NCBI GenBank assembly: GCA_021793405.1
Contig: JAJYSV010000013.1
Coordinates: 1 to 64,000 of the forward strand
DNA: 64,000 nt
Direction of reading: 5' to 3'
Source of the DNA: Acidobacteriota bacterium
Lineage (GTDB): Bacteria > Acidobacteriota > Terriglobia > Terriglobales > Acidobacteriaceae
This document shows, one piece after another, positions 25,756 through 35,704 of this stretch; position 1 is the first letter of the stretch, and each line of letters begins with the position of its first letter. The translations under genes and the position numbers were made by a program. The notes beneath the pieces were generated by a model that did no database searches, was not told where the DNA came from, and saw only the letters and a list, made by a program, of their open reading frames with translations.

Positions 25756-27312
25756 ATGAAGAGAACGTCGATTCCGAAGAAGAGGACGATCGGGCAGCCG
25801 AGGGCTGCGGATCGCCGATTCAGAAAACTGTCTGTTTGGGGAGCGGCGCTCCTCAGTTATGCACTGACGGGCTGCACGGTGGGACCGAAGTATCACCCGC
25901 CAAAAACACAGGCACCGACTGTTTATAAAGAGACTCCCGCTCCGCAGCCAGGCGCTGGCATCTGGACGCCTGCGCAGCCGCAGGATGCGATGCTGCGCGG
26001 CAACTGGTGGGAAGTATTCCACGAACCGGAATTGAATGCGCTTGAGGATCAGCTGAATATCAACAATCAAACGATCAAGCAATACTTCGAGAATTTCATG
26101 GAAGCGCGGGCGCTGGTCGGCGAAGCGCGCGCGCTATACTTTCCCACCGCGACGGCGACGCCGTCTTTTTCCCGCTCACTCTCCTCGGGCAACCTGACGA
26201 ACTCTACAACCGCCAACGTCGGGAAGCTATTCACGCTCTATCAGCTTCCCGCAAACGTCTCCTGGGCGCCGGATGTGTGGGGCAGAGTTCGAAATACCGT
26301 GCATATGGCTGAATACAACGCGCAGGTGAGCGCAGCCGATCTTGAGAATGAGCGGTTAAGCGAACAGGTCGCGCTGGCTGAGTACTTCTTTGAAATCCAC
26401 GGGCAGGACGCGCTGGTGCGTCTGTATGCGCAAACTGTGGAAGCGGACAAGAAAACACTCGCGTTGACGCAAACCCTGTACGAGACCGGCGTGAACGATA
26501 GAATCTCCGTGGTGGAGGCGCAAAGTACACTGCAGAGCGCCGAGTCCGCGGCCACGAACCTTGGCATCCTGCGGGCGCAATATGAACATGCGATCGCGGT
26601 CCTGGTGGGCAAACAGGCCTCAGGTTTCTCGATTCCCCTCCGGCCTCTCACCGTCGCTCCGCCGCCGATTCCGATTGGAGTGCCGTCGCAGTTGCTGGAG
26701 CGCCGCCCTGACGTCGCGGCAGCGGAACGTACCATGGCCGCGGCGAATGCTCAAATCGGCGTGGCCTATGCTGCTTTTTATCCCAACCTGATTCTCTCCG
26801 CCAATGGAGGCACGCAAAGCTCGGCGTTTTCCCACCTGCTCGACTGGCCCAGCCGCTTCTGGTCGGTCGGGCCCTCAATCTCCGTGCCCTTGTTCAATGC
26901 CGCTCTGAACCCAACGCTCCATGAGTACGTCGCGATCTACAATGCGGACCTTGCCAACTATCGCCAGACGGTGTTAACCGCATTCCAGCAGGTGGAAGAC
27001 TCTCTGGCTCAAGTCAGCATCCTGTCGCGGCAGATTCAGCAGCAGAGGCAGGCGGTAAGCTCCGCGCAGGACGCCTTGAATCTGGAAATAGGACGCTATG
27101 AAACCGGCGTCGATCCCTATATCGACGTGGTGACGTTGCAGACTACGTTACTGAGCGATCAGCAGATCCTGTCCAATCTGCAAGTGGAACAGATGATGGG
27201 CGCGGTGGAATTGGTAGGCTCTTTGGGCGGAGGCTGGGATACCTCGCAACTGCCGACGCCGAAGCAGGTGGCCAAGGGACCGGCCAAAGCGGAGACTAAG
27301 ATTCAGCAATAA
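25756..27312 (+). CDS. outer-membrane efflux lipoprotein (NodT/OprM type)
   Basis: A 518-residue TolC-like channel protein. After a basic N-terminus there is a hydrophobic segment ending in a lipobox, ALTGC (Cys at about residue 41), so it is lipid-anchored in the outer membrane. Family features are GCTVGPKYHPP, NWWEVFHEPELNALEDQ, two repeated helical halves and PSQLLERRPDVAAAERTM. It completes the tripartite pump encoded just upstream (about 80 bases after the MdtC-like gene, with an AGGAAG box). Confidence 0.9.
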   Translation: MKRTSIPKKRTIGQPRAADRRFRKLSVWGAALLSYALTGCTVGPKYHPPKTQAPTVYKETPAPQPGAGIWTPAQPQDAMLRGNWWEVFHEPELNALEDQLNINNQTIKQYFENFMEARALVGEARALYFPTATATPSFSRSLSSGNLTNSTTANVGKLFTLYQLPANVSWAPDVWGRVRNTVHMAEYNAQVSAADLENERLSEQVALAEYFFEIHGQDALVRLYAQTVEADKKTLALTQTLYETGVNDRISVVEAQSTLQSAESAATNLGILRAQYEHAIAVLVGKQASGFSIPLRPLTVAPPPIPIGVPSQLLERRPDVAAAERTMAAANAQIGVAYAAFYPNLILSANGGTQSSAFSHLLDWPSRFWSVGPSISVPLFNAALNPTLHEYVAIYNADLANYRQTVLTAFQQVEDSLAQVSILSRQIQQQRQAVSSAQDALNLEIGRYETGVDPYIDVVTLQTTLLSDQQILSNLQVEQMMGAVELVGSLGGGWDTSQLPTPKQVAKGPAKAETKIQQ

Positions 27313-27366
27313 ACTAGACAGAATTCAGCCGCAGGCGAACCGTTCAGAAAGGCGCGAGGGCAATCC

Positions 27367-28725
27367 ATGGAAAACGTCAGCGCCGTTGCGGCTGCCAGCG
27401 CTGGTCGCCTGCGGCGCACGCTCACATTGTCGGACTTGATTCTGTATGGCGTGATCGTGGTGCAGCCGGTCGCTCCCATGTCGGTGTTCGGCGTGCTCAG
27501 CGACCGCAGTCATGGACATGTGGTCACAACCATACTGATGGCGATGGTGGCGATGCTGTTTACGGCCATCAGCTATGGGCGCATGGCGCGAGTGTATCCG
27601 AGCGCGGGTTCGGCTTTCACTTATGTCGGCCAGGAGATCAACCCGGCGTTGGGATACATCACGGGCTGGGGCATGGTGATGGATTATCTACTGAATCCTC
27701 TGATCTGTACCATCTGGTGCAGTCAGCAGGCGCATGTATTTGCCCCGCATGTTCCGTATTGGGGCTGGGCGATTTTCTTCGTACTTTTGTTTACCGGGCT
27801 CAACGTGCGGGGAGTCAAGACTTCGGCTCGCGTGAATGCGGGCCTGGCAACAGGGATGGGAGTGGTGATTGCGATATTTTTCGTAGTCGCGGCCCGTTAT
27901 GTTTTTGGGCACCCGCATGATGGGGCTGCTTTCTTCCTGCAGCCTTTTTACGATCCAAAAACGTGGAGCTCGAAAGCGATTCTGGGCGGCACTTCAATCG
28001 CAGTGCTGACGTATATCGGTTTCGACGGCATTTCGACATTGTCGGAAGAGGTGGAAAATCCGCGGCGCAACATCTTGCTGGCGACGGTGCTGACGTGCCT
28101 GGTGATTGGCATTCTTTCCGCCATCGAGGTATATGCCGCGCAGCTGATCTGGCCGGCATGGATGCCATTTCCAAATGTCGATACGGCCTTCGTTCACGTG
28201 GCCGCGCGAGCCTGGCATCCGATGCTGGCAATTGTCGGAGTGACCCTGCTGGTGGCCAACTTCGGCTCCGCCATGGGGGCGCAACTGGGTGCTGCCCGCC
28301 TGTTGTACGGGATGGGCCGCAGCGAGGCGCTGCCGAAATCATTTTTCGGAAAAGTCGATCCGGAGCGGCATGTGCCCCGCAACAACGTGATTTTTGTCGG
28401 CCTGATTGCGCTGATCGGAGCATTCATCATGAGCTTCGGACTGGGCGCGCAAATGCTGAATTTCGGCGCCTTGATCGCGTTCATGGGCGTGAATGCAGCG
28501 GCGTTCATCCATTATTTTGTTCGAGCAGAGGAGAAGAAGCTGACTCACTTTATTCCTCCAGTCGCAGGATTCTGCATCTGCCTGCTGCTGTGGGTGAACC
28601 TGAGCCATACTGCCATCTTCGCAGGCGTTACCTGGATGGCGATCGGCATCAGCTTTGGCGCCTGGAAAACTCACGGATTCCGTAAGAACCTGATCAATTT
28701 CGAACTGCCGCCGGATGAGGCATAG
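27367..28725 (+). CDS. APC family amino acid/polyamine permease
   Basis: A 452-residue inner-membrane transporter with about 12 hydrophobic segments. TM1 has the broken-helix pattern LYGVIVVQPVAPMSVFG, and TM3 region YPSAGSAFTYVGQEINPALGY is typical of the amino acid-polyamine-organocation family. TM6-8 contain YIGFDGISTLSEEVENPRRNI, matching the putrescine or amino acid importer branch. The substrate is not determinable from sequence. It follows the efflux operon by about 55 bases but is probably functionally unrelated. Confidence 0.87.
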   Translation: MENVSAVAAASAGRLRRTLTLSDLILYGVIVVQPVAPMSVFGVLSDRSHGHVVTTILMAMVAMLFTAISYGRMARVYPSAGSAFTYVGQEINPALGYITGWGMVMDYLLNPLICTIWCSQQAHVFAPHVPYWGWAIFFVLLFTGLNVRGVKTSARVNAGLATGMGVVIAIFFVVAARYVFGHPHDGAAFFLQPFYDPKTWSSKAILGGTSIAVLTYIGFDGISTLSEEVENPRRNILLATVLTCLVIGILSAIEVYAAQLIWPAWMPFPNVDTAFVHVAARAWHPMLAIVGVTLLVANFGSAMGAQLGAARLLYGMGRSEALPKSFFGKVDPERHVPRNNVIFVGLIALIGAFIMSFGLGAQMLNFGALIAFMGVNAAAFIHYFVRAEEKKLTHFIPPVAGFCICLLLWVNLSHTAIFAGVTWMAIGISFGAWKTHGFRKNLINFELPPDEA

Positions 28726-28847
28726 CGGCAAGCCGCGGCGGCACGCGCTGACGATGGCGGCCTACGCAGTAAAAAGATACAAAAGACCGTTTCCGGGATT
28801 ACCATGCTCGATGGGTGTTTGCGAATGCCCATCACGGAGAATTCAAA

Positions 28848-30821
28848 ATGCGAACGACAATTGCCCGCCCTTGGGTGGCCGTATTTCTTCTGTTCACCAT
28901 TTGTATTGTCCCGAGGATGTTTGCGCAAAGGGCAGGCGACTCCGTACAGGTACAGATCGCCAAGAACAATGCGATCGAAAAAGAGCTGGAGTCGGTGGCG
29001 ATCATCGACCGCAAGGTCATGATCCCGATGCGCGATGGGAAACGCATGGCGGCCGACATCTATCGCCCAAAAGATGAGTCCAAGAAGTACGGTGCCATAT
29101 TTGTACGCACACCCTACAACTTCAATTATTGGAACATCGCGCTGGGCGCGCCGCGCGATATGAGCGCGGAACTGAATGCCGTGAAGCGCGGCTATGCCTA
29201 TGTGGAGATCAACGAGCGCGGCCAATTTTTCTCTGAAGGAAATTACGACATTCTGGGACCGCCTCTCAGCGATGGGTACGACGAATTCTCATGGATCGCG
29301 GCGCAGCCGTGGTCGAATGGCAAGGTGGGCACCATCGGATGCTCCTCGACAGCGGAATGGCAGTTGGCAGTGACTGCGATGGGAAACCCAGCGGACGCGG
29401 CGTTTATTCCCGAGGGATTCGGCGCGGGTGTGGGCCGCGTGGGTCCCTATTACGAGCAAGGCAACTGGTTCCGTGGCGGCGCGGTCCAAATGCTTTTTAT
29501 CGACTGGCTGTATGGAGTGCAGAACCAGGTGAGACCCATGTTCCCGCCGAATACATCCCAGGCGGAGCTGGTCCGCGCGTCCAGAGCATTTGATCTTGCG
29601 CCCCATTTCCCGCCTGTGGACTGGTCCAAGGCGCTCTGGCATCTGCCTGAAATGGACATCATCCAAGCCGTACAAGGGCCGAGAGGAATCTTTGCCGATC
29701 CGATGCCAGTGGCCACCGGCGGGGCCATGATCGAGCGTGCACCCAACGATCCTGCGTGGTATAAAGGCGGCCTGTGGAACGACAGCATGAAGATCAATGT
29801 GCCGGGGTTGTGGTTCATGTCCTGGTACGACGTGTCGATCGGGCCAAACCTGGCGGCTTACAATTTCGTGCGTAAAACAGCCCGACCGGAGATCGCCAAC
29901 GAGCAGTATGCAGTGATTGCGCCGACCGGCCATTGCGGCTATACCCGGGCCACCGAGCACACCGTAGTTGGAGAGCGGGACATGGGCGACGCGCGACTTG
30001 ATGTCGACGCGCTCACCTACGGCTGGTTCGACCATTTTCTGAAGGGCGAGAACAATCACATCCTCGAAACCCTGCCGAAGGTCCGCTATTACGTGATGGG
30101 GGAGAATCGATGGGAGACATCCAGCACCTGGCCGCCGGAAGGCGCACAGCCGATGAAATTCTATCTTTCCAGTACCGATGCAGCCAACAGCCTTTACGGA
30201 GACGGATCGTTGTCCGTGGCCCCGCCGACTCGCGACCATGGAGATCGTTTTACCTACGATCCCACGAATCCAGTGGTATCGCACGGCGGAAATGTTTGCT
30301 GCGAAGGGAACGCTGATGAGCCCGGGGCTGTCGACCAGCGCCAGATGGAAACTCGGCGCGATATTCTGGTCTACACGTCGGCCCCGTTCAAGCAAGGGAT
30401 TGAAATGAGCGGGCCAATCAATGTCACGCTGTATGTTTCTTCGGACGCGAAAGACACGGATTTTACGGTGAAGGTAGTCGACGTGGACCCGAATGGGCCT
30501 GCCTACAACCTGGACGAAAACATTCAGCGCATGCGCTATCGAAATGGGTATACCAAGCCACTGGCGTGGATGGAACCTGGCAAAATATACAAGGTGACAT
30601 TTCAGCCAATGCAGACCAGCGACTATATCGTCGCCGGTCATTCACTACGCATTGAGGTGTCGAGCAGCAACTTTCCGCGCTTTGATCGAAACCTGAACAC
30701 GGGGGGAAATAACTACGATGAGGTGAAAGGAGTGGTAGCCCACAATGAGGTGCATCACTCCACCGCGTATCCTTCGGAAATCACAATTACCGTGGTTCCC
30801 CACCCGCATCCGATGAACTGA
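28848..30821 (+). CDS. secreted CocE/NonD family serine hydrolase
   Basis: A 657-residue protein with a signal peptide ([22 protein letters not shown]). The alpha/beta hydrolase core (X-Pro dipeptidyl-peptidase S15/CocE type) begins at [15 protein letters not shown]. The nucleophile Ser is in [12 protein letters not shown], and the His in [13 protein letters not shown]-terminal jelly-roll (X-Pro_C) domain runs from about residue 430 with [20 protein letters not shown]. It cleaves esters or amides outside the cytoplasm; the substrate is unknown. ATG 28848 follows CGGAGAA; the frame 11 residues longer is less likely. Confidence 0.88.
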   Translation: MRTTIARPWVAVFLLFTICIVPRMFAQRAGDSVQVQIAKNNAIEKELESVAIIDRKVMIPMRDGKRMAADIYRPKDESKKYGAIFVRTPYNFNYWNIALGAPRDMSAELNAVKRGYAYVEINERGQFFSEGNYDILGPPLSDGYDEFSWIAAQPWSNGKVGTIGCSSTAEWQLAVTAMGNPADAAFIPEGFGAGVGRVGPYYEQGNWFRGGAVQMLFIDWLYGVQNQVRPMFPPNTSQAELVRASRAFDLAPHFPPVDWSKALWHLPEMDIIQAVQGPRGIFADPMPVATGGAMIERAPNDPAWYKGGLWNDSMKINVPGLWFMSWYDVSIGPNLAAYNFVRKTARPEIANEQYAVIAPTGHCGYTRATEHTVVGERDMGDARLDVDALTYGWFDHFLKGENNHILETLPKVRYYVMGENRWETSSTWPPEGAQPMKFYLSSTDAANSLYGDGSLSVAPPTRDHGDRFTYDPTNPVVSHGGNVCCEGNADEPGAVDQRQMETRRDILVYTSAPFKQGIEMSGPINVTLYVSSDAKDTDFTVKVVDVDPNGPAYNLDENIQRMRYRNGYTKPLAWMEPGKIYKVTFQPMQTSDYIVAGHSLRIEVSSSNFPRFDRNLNTGGNNYDEVKGVVAHNEVHHSTAYPSEITITVVPHPHPMN

Positions 30822-30835
30822 GCGACGGGCGTGGC

Positions 30836-31990
30836 CTATTCCTGGACAACTGCCTTCACCAGATTGCGGGGATGGTCGACGTTGCGGCCATGGAGGATCG
30901 CGATCTGATACGCGAAGAGCTGGAGCGGAATCACCTCGCAGATGGGCAGCAGATATTCACTGCATTGTGGAATGAAGACGCAGTGCTGGCTGAATTGCGG
31001 GACTTCGCTGTCGCCCTCATTCGCCAGCGCGAAGACGAGCGCGCCCTGCTGGCGCATATCTTTTAAGAGCTGCACCACCTTGGAGTAGCGCAGCAGCGAA
31101 TCGCGATCGTTGGGATCGTGCGTTGCCACCACGACCAGCGGAGTCTCCGGCCCGACCAGGGCATTCGGCCCATGTTTCAGTTCGCCGGCCGGATAGCCCT
31201 CGGCATGGGTGTAGGACGATTCCTTCAGCTTGAGCGCGCCTTCCCGCGCGATGGCGTAATGGATGCCACGACCGAGGAACAAGAAGGCCGTGGCCTCGCG
31301 ATAGCTCGCTGCAAGGTCGTGGACCTGCTGCTCCCACGCGGGCAATGCTTTGGCGATCAAGTCGGGAAGCGCCCACGCGTCGCCGCACATGGAATCAGCG
31401 ACGTTCCGCGTGATGCGACCGCGCTGATGAGCGAGCGAGAGCGAAAGCAAATAGAGGACGAGCAGTTGCCCGGTAAAACTCTTGGTGGCGGGAATCGCTT
31501 CTTCCGGTCCGGCACATAGCGGCAGACTGGCCTGCGCCTCCGTGGCCATGGAGGAGTCATCACGGTTGGTGATGGCCGCGGTTTGCAATCCGCGCGAGCG
31601 CGCCTCACGCAGAGCGGCCAGAGTGTCGGCGGTCTCACCAGATTGCGAAATGACGATGACCGCCGGATTGTGCAACGTGTGGGTCGAGCGATAGCAATAC
31701 TCGCTCGAATACTCGACATCGACGGCAAGGCCCGCGATATCTTCCAGCATGATTTCTCCGGCGAGACCGGCGTGGCGGCTGGAACCACTTGCGGCGACAA
31801 CAATTCGCTCATGACCGAGCAGCGCGCTGTGGGCAGCCAGCATGGGCTCTCGCGCCAGGCTGCCATCGCGCGTGTAATAGGCGAGCGTGTCGGCGAGGGC
31901 CTGCGGCTGTTCAAAAATCTCGCGCAACATGGCGTGGGGGAACTGCCGCGCTGCACCGAATGGAGGAACGTCCTTAGAGTGGATAGTCAT
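30836..31990 (-). CDS. GlmS-like sugar-phosphate isomerase/deaminase (double SIS domain)
   Basis: A 384-residue cytoplasmic protein made only of the two SIS domains of glucosamine-6-phosphate synthase; the N-terminal glutaminase domain is missing. SIS1 shows VVAASGSSRHAG, ISQSGETADT and AIPATKSFTGQ. SIS2 has FLGRGIHYAIAREGALKLKE and AEGYPAGELKHGP with the Lys and Glu used in isomerisation. Such proteins act as ketose-6-phosphate aldose isomerases or amino-sugar deaminases (AgaS, FrlB or NagB-II types). An MFS transporter and an amidohydrolase lie upstream in the same direction. The exact reaction is uncertain. Confidence 0.85.
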   Translation of the reverse strand: MTIHSKDVPPFGAARQFPHAMLREIFEQPQALADTLAYYTRDGSLAREPMLAAHSALLGHERIVVAASGSSRHAGLAGEIMLEDIAGLAVDVEYSSEYCYRSTHTLHNPAVIVISQSGETADTLAALREARSRGLQTAAITNRDDSSMATEAQASLPLCAGPEEAIPATKSFTGQLLVLYLLSLSLAHQRGRITRNVADSMCGDAWALPDLIAKALPAWEQQVHDLAASYREATAFLFLGRGIHYAIAREGALKLKESSYTHAEGYPAGELKHGPNALVGPETPLVVVATHDPNDRDSLLRYSKVVQLLKDMRQQGALVFALANEGDSEVPQFSQHCVFIPQCSEYLLPICEVIPLQLFAYQIAILHGRNVDHPRNLVKAVVQE

Positions 31991-32113
31991 AAGAAAAATG
32001 GAGGCGTCATGCAGACACAGAGAAACAGAAATTCTGATTTCGGATTGGCTGCGTCACTCCGAGCCCGCCTTTGCCTATTCTAGCGATGGATTGACGATTG
32101 CGACGGGAGTACC

Positions 32114-33421
32114 TTACTCCAACGCGGCTTCGACCTGCGCCGGGGGGCGAATCAATAGAAATAAAAATATAGTCGCAAGCACGGGCAGAAGCCCGGCGGC
32201 AACGAAGGCCGGCCGATAGGAAAAGCGATCGACCAGAATGCCGACCAGAAGCGTGAAGCCGGCACTTACCATGCCGGCCGCCAATCCGCTGAGGCCGGTG
32301 ACGGAACCCACCACCTCCTGCGGAAAGAGGTCGGAGGGCAAGGTGAGTCCCATGGTGGACCAGCTGGCGTAGCCCCACAGCGCCACGCAGATGAGGGCGA
32401 GCGCGAAATATACATTGTGCACGCGGGCAGCGGGGATTCCGGCAAGGATGGGCAGACAACTCACGAGGCAGATCCACGTGCGCGCGCGGACGACGGACAC
32501 TCCACGCCGAATGCAGTAGCCGGAAAGCCAGCCGCCGGTGAAGTTGCCGAGGTCGGCGGCGACAAAAGGAATCCAGGCGAACAGGGCGATGCGTTTCAGG
32601 CTGAAACCGCGGGCATCGCTGAGATATTGCGGCAGCCAGAAAACGTAGAACCACCAAATAGGATCGGTGAGAGCGCGACCGAGAACAATGCCCCAGAGAT
32701 TGCGATTCTTTGCCAGGCGTCGCCATCGCGCCAGGCCGTGATTGCTTGTGACAGGCTCCGCATCGCGGCCGGCTTTGATGAGAGCGACTTCTTCCGCGCC
32801 AACGCGAGGATGACTGTCCAGCGGATGATAGACGCGCAGCCACACGGCCAGCCAGACAAACCCGAGCAGCCCAGATGCCGCAAATGCCCACCGCCAGCCG
32901 AACGCCAACGCGATGAGAGGAATGGTCAAGGCCGCGAGCGCTCCGCCGACGCTGGAGCCGCTGTCGAAGATCGCGACGGCGAGACTTCGTTCCTCGCGCG
33001 GGAACCATTCAGCGACAACTTTGCTGGCGCCCGGCCAATTGAAGCCCTCTCCGATTCCCAGCATGAATCGAAAAAAGGCAAAGCCAAAGACGGAGCTGGC
33101 CAGGCCCGTAAGGATATTCATCACCGACCACCAGATCGCCGCCGCAGCCAGACCGACACGGCTGCCCACCGCATCGAGAACAATGCCGCCAATCAGCCAT
33201 GTGATGGCATAGGAGATTTGAAACGACCCGATAATTTTCGCGAGGTCGGTGTGGGTCAAATGGTATTGCGCCGTAATCATCGGCGACAACACGGAGAAAC
33301 TTTGACGACTGATGTAGTTGGTGACGGTGGAAAAGAAGAGGGTCCAGACAATCCACCAACGCGTTTTGCCCGCACGTCCAGATGGCTTGGGCAGCAAAGC
33401 ACCGGACCGCGAGTTATCCAA
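32114..33421 (-). CDS. MFS transporter, anion:cation symporter (hexuronate/galactonate) type
   Basis: A 435-residue inner-membrane protein with about 12 transmembrane segments. Features of the ACS family (ExuT, GudP, DgoT) include TVTNYISRQSFSVLSPMI in TM1 and FRFMLGIGEGFNWPGASK with EWFPREERSLAVAIFDSG between TM4 and TM5. Such carriers bring sugar acids in with protons. The gap to the GlmS-like gene is about 120 bases, so they may share a transcript. A uronate substrate would fit the glucuronidase further along, but that is inference. Confidence 0.88.
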   Translation of the reverse strand: MDNSRSGALLPKPSGRAGKTRWWIVWTLFFSTVTNYISRQSFSVLSPMITAQYHLTHTDLAKIIGSFQISYAITWLIGGIVLDAVGSRVGLAAAAIWWSVMNILTGLASSVFGFAFFRFMLGIGEGFNWPGASKVVAEWFPREERSLAVAIFDSGSSVGGALAALTIPLIALAFGWRWAFAASGLLGFVWLAVWLRVYHPLDSHPRVGAEEVALIKAGRDAEPVTSNHGLARWRRLAKNRNLWGIVLGRALTDPIWWFYVFWLPQYLSDARGFSLKRIALFAWIPFVAADLGNFTGGWLSGYCIRRGVSVVRARTWICLVSCLPILAGIPAARVHNVYFALALICVALWGYASWSTMGLTLPSDLFPQEVVGSVTGLSGLAAGMVSAGFTLLVGILVDRFSYRPAFVAAGLLPVLATIFLFLLIRPPAQVEAALE

Positions 33422-33560
33422 GGTTCACCTCGTCCAGAGCAATCACACCGTTCCCATAATGTGGTGAGATCAATTTACATGCAGCCGTTCCTTGATGGAA
33501 CGGTTGCGCGAAGATCAATTTCCCGGCTTACACCAACTGTGTGATTGGTCCGGCGGCGTC

Positions 33561-34700
33561 TCAACGGGAACTGCCCAGAACACCTGGAAACCACTTCACG
33601 GCATTGTCGTGATAGAGCTTGCGGAGAATCGATTGCGGGAGAGCAAGTCCCTGCACTCGTTTATCCCTGTAGAGGATGGTGTCGTTCGTGGCAAGATACC
33701 GCCAGTCGTCGGCGTATCGATTCTCCCACTCTTTCATTGTTTCCGGAGCATTGCTCTTCGGAAAGAGTTCGTTATCGGTTCCATAAATCAATCGGTCCTG
33801 ATATTTGGTGATGAAGGCAATAATGTCCGCGCGGGGTTGCAGTTCGACGTAAGGCATACGGGCTGCCATGTCCACGGCAAAGTTGGGATATTTGTCCAAA
33901 TGCTGCGCCAACTGGGCGAAATCCGCTTCCATGCTGCCTAAGTGCGCGCCTACCACGCGAAGGTTCGGATTCGCTTCCAGCAAATGATCGCGCGCCACGA
34001 GAATCGCCGCTTTGGACGGCGCGCCCTTGATGGCATACATGTAGAGCTCAGGATGCCGCGTGTAGTAATCGTAGTCGGGTGATTCGGGATTGGGAGCTTC
34101 CCAAATGGTATTCGGGTCGGCGAGATGGGCGATCAGCGTTTTGTTGTGGGCTGCGATATCTTTGAAGATAGGCTCAAAGACAGGATTATCCGGCATGACG
34201 TAGTTCCCTTTCGCGTCCTTGATTTCCATGCCGACGTTTTTCCAGATCTTTACAGCGATAGCTCCTTGCGCGAAATCCCGATTGAGGCCGCGGATTGCCT
34301 TCTGAGCAAAATTGGGTTGGTTGAATTTAAACGGATCGAAGGTCGTACACAGAACCATGTATCCATCGCTGCCACGAACAACTTTCCAAGCGTCCGCGCG
34401 CTCCTTGGATAGGTCTTTCTGCTCGGGATCGTAATCGTCCACCACAAGAATATCCACGGTGTGCAGGTTGAGTCTTTTGAGCAAAGCATAGAGCGCCGGA
34501 GCGTTCTGGAACGCGTGGGAATGGGTATCAATCGCTTCGAGGGCGGTAAACTGCCGCAGTTCCTGGGCGGTAAACGGACCGCTGACAGGCACAATTGAAG
34601 CGGTTGCGGCGGGCGCGGAGGTAGGTGCTTTCGACGCCGGTTGCTTGCTGCATCCTATTGCCGCCAATACCAGCGCCAACGAAAAAGCGATTCTTCTCAC
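33561..34700 (-). CDS. amidohydrolase-2 family lipoprotein
   Basis: A 379-residue metal-dependent hydrolase (COG2159 type TIM barrel) with a lipoprotein signal: SLALVLAAIGC, Cys at residue 17. After an Ala/Ser/Pro linker comes AIDTHSHAF with the HxH metal pair, then LIAHLADPN, VVGAHLGSM and the metal-binding Asp in LIYGTDNELFP. Family members hydrolyse or decarboxylate cyclic compounds; the substrate is unknown. Membrane anchoring is less common for this family. It is the first gene of a possible minus-strand unit with the MFS and SIS genes. Confidence 0.83.
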   Translation of the reverse strand: MRRIAFSLALVLAAIGCSKQPASKAPTSAPAATASIVPVSGPFTAQELRQFTALEAIDTHSHAFQNAPALYALLKRLNLHTVDILVVDDYDPEQKDLSKERADAWKVVRGSDGYMVLCTTFDPFKFNQPNFAQKAIRGLNRDFAQGAIAVKIWKNVGMEIKDAKGNYVMPDNPVFEPIFKDIAAHNKTLIAHLADPNTIWEAPNPESPDYDYYTRHPELYMYAIKGAPSKAAILVARDHLLEANPNLRVVGAHLGSMEADFAQLAQHLDKYPNFAVDMAARMPYVELQPRADIIAFITKYQDRLIYGTDNELFPKSNAPETMKEWENRYADDWRYLATNDTILYRDKRVQGLALPQSILRKLYHDNAVKWFPGVLGSSR

Positions 34701-34926
34701 GCTTTGCCTCCTTATGCCACGTCGGACACGTACGCATGTAGTTCACGCCGAAGAGGTGTTTCAAGGACACCACGGTACGATCCTTATCGTCAATAGCGGC
34801 TCGACGAGCGATTCTTAAACTGGGTGCTCTCATGAACACGGATAGCGATCTGTCAGGTGTTGTGGGTATCTTCACTCGATGGAGCGCGCAAGATTTGCGC
34901 GATCCAGTGTGATGCCTGATATTATT
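34701..34926. other. divergent intergenic region, amidohydrolase / tetR
   Basis: No gene is supported. TATTAT at 34920-34925 is a possible -10 for the TetR gene, about 20 bases before its start codon, but the -35 region is weak. The 5' region of the minus-strand amidohydrolase has GGAGGCAAAGC a few bases upstream of its start. Confidence 0.4.
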
Positions 34927-34946
34927 TTGACTAACCAGTTAATCAA
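34927..34946. promoter_or_regulatory. probable TetR operator overlapping the tetR start
   Basis: TTGACTAACCAGTTAATCAA is a near-perfect 20-base palindrome (8 of 10 positions pair). Its last base is the A of the ATG start codon of the regulator. Placement just downstream of TATTAT suggests direct autorepression of the export operon. There is no recognisable ribosome binding site, so the 5' untranslated region may be very short. Confidence 0.6.
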
Positions 34947-35704
34947 TGGCATCGACACCCACAAACCGAACGCGGCACGACCGCGCCGACCAGACACGGA
35001 AGAGAATCCTGCACGCCGCAGTGCGGGAGTTCAGCACGCACGGCCTTTCCGGGGCGCGTACTGATCGCATTGCGGATTCGGCAAAGGTGAACAAGGCATT
35101 GCTCTACTACTACTTCAAGAGCAAACAGGGCTTGTATGCGGCGGCGATTGAAGAAGTTGCAGGGAGGGTGATGGAGAATGCGCTGGCGGAATTTGATCAA
35201 CAATATACCGCCGGAGAACGCCTGCTTCGATCGGCCCTGCATCATTTTGACCGCATTCTGACGCAGCGGGAATTTCAAAGTCTGATGCAGCAGGAGATGG
35301 TTCGTTTTCAAAGCGGTAAGCGAGGATCGATGCCCGTCCTCTTCAAGACGGCCTTCATGCCCCTGATGGAAAAAATACGCGAGGCCACGGAGGACGGGAT
35401 GCGGACGGGTGAACTTTGCAAGCTGGAATGGCTTCAAGTGATCTATTCGATGTTCGGCGCCAATGTTTTTTATTTTCTGAGCGCGCCGATGATGGAGTTT
35501 GTACTGCCCATGGAGCCGCTCTCTCCGAAAGCATTGAAGGTGCGGCGAAAGGCCGCCGTGCGGTTTCTTGGCACGGCATTATTCACGGACCGCGCAGCCG
35601 GCATAAAGTTGGCAGATCGAATTCTTCGAGACATGCCCATGCCCAGGGCGAGGAATCTACAGGAGCGGATGGAAAACTTTCATGTTCGGAGAAAAGCCTT
35701 ATGA
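34946..35704 (+). CDS. TetR/AcrR family transcriptional regulator
   Basis: A 252-residue repressor. The N-terminal helix-turn-helix domain covers about 15-62: TRKRILHAAVREFSTHGLSG, then RTDRIADSAKVNKALLYYYF with the recognition helix and the typical KSKQGLY. The C-terminal ligand domain resembles the YbiH/TetR_C_15 group. It is the first gene of a TetR-HlyD-ABC-ABC operon and its TGA overlaps the next ATG. It probably controls its own operon through the palindrome at its start codon. Confidence 0.9.
   Translation: MASTPTNRTRHDRADQTRKRILHAAVREFSTHGLSGARTDRIADSAKVNKALLYYYFKSKQGLYAAAIEEVAGRVMENALAEFDQQYTAGERLLRSALHHFDRILTQREFQSLMQQEMVRFQSGKRGSMPVLFKTAFMPLMEKIREATEDGMRTGELCKLEWLQVIYSMFGANVFYFLSAPMMEFVLPMEPLSPKALKVRRKAAVRFLGTALFTDRAAGIKLADRILRDMPMPRARNLQERMENFHVRRKAL

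Noticed and set aside
29289-30641. 450-codon minus-strand frame antisense to the CocE-type hydrolase
   Set aside because: No domain or ribosome site; the plus-strand gene is clearly real with signal peptide and catalytic motifs.
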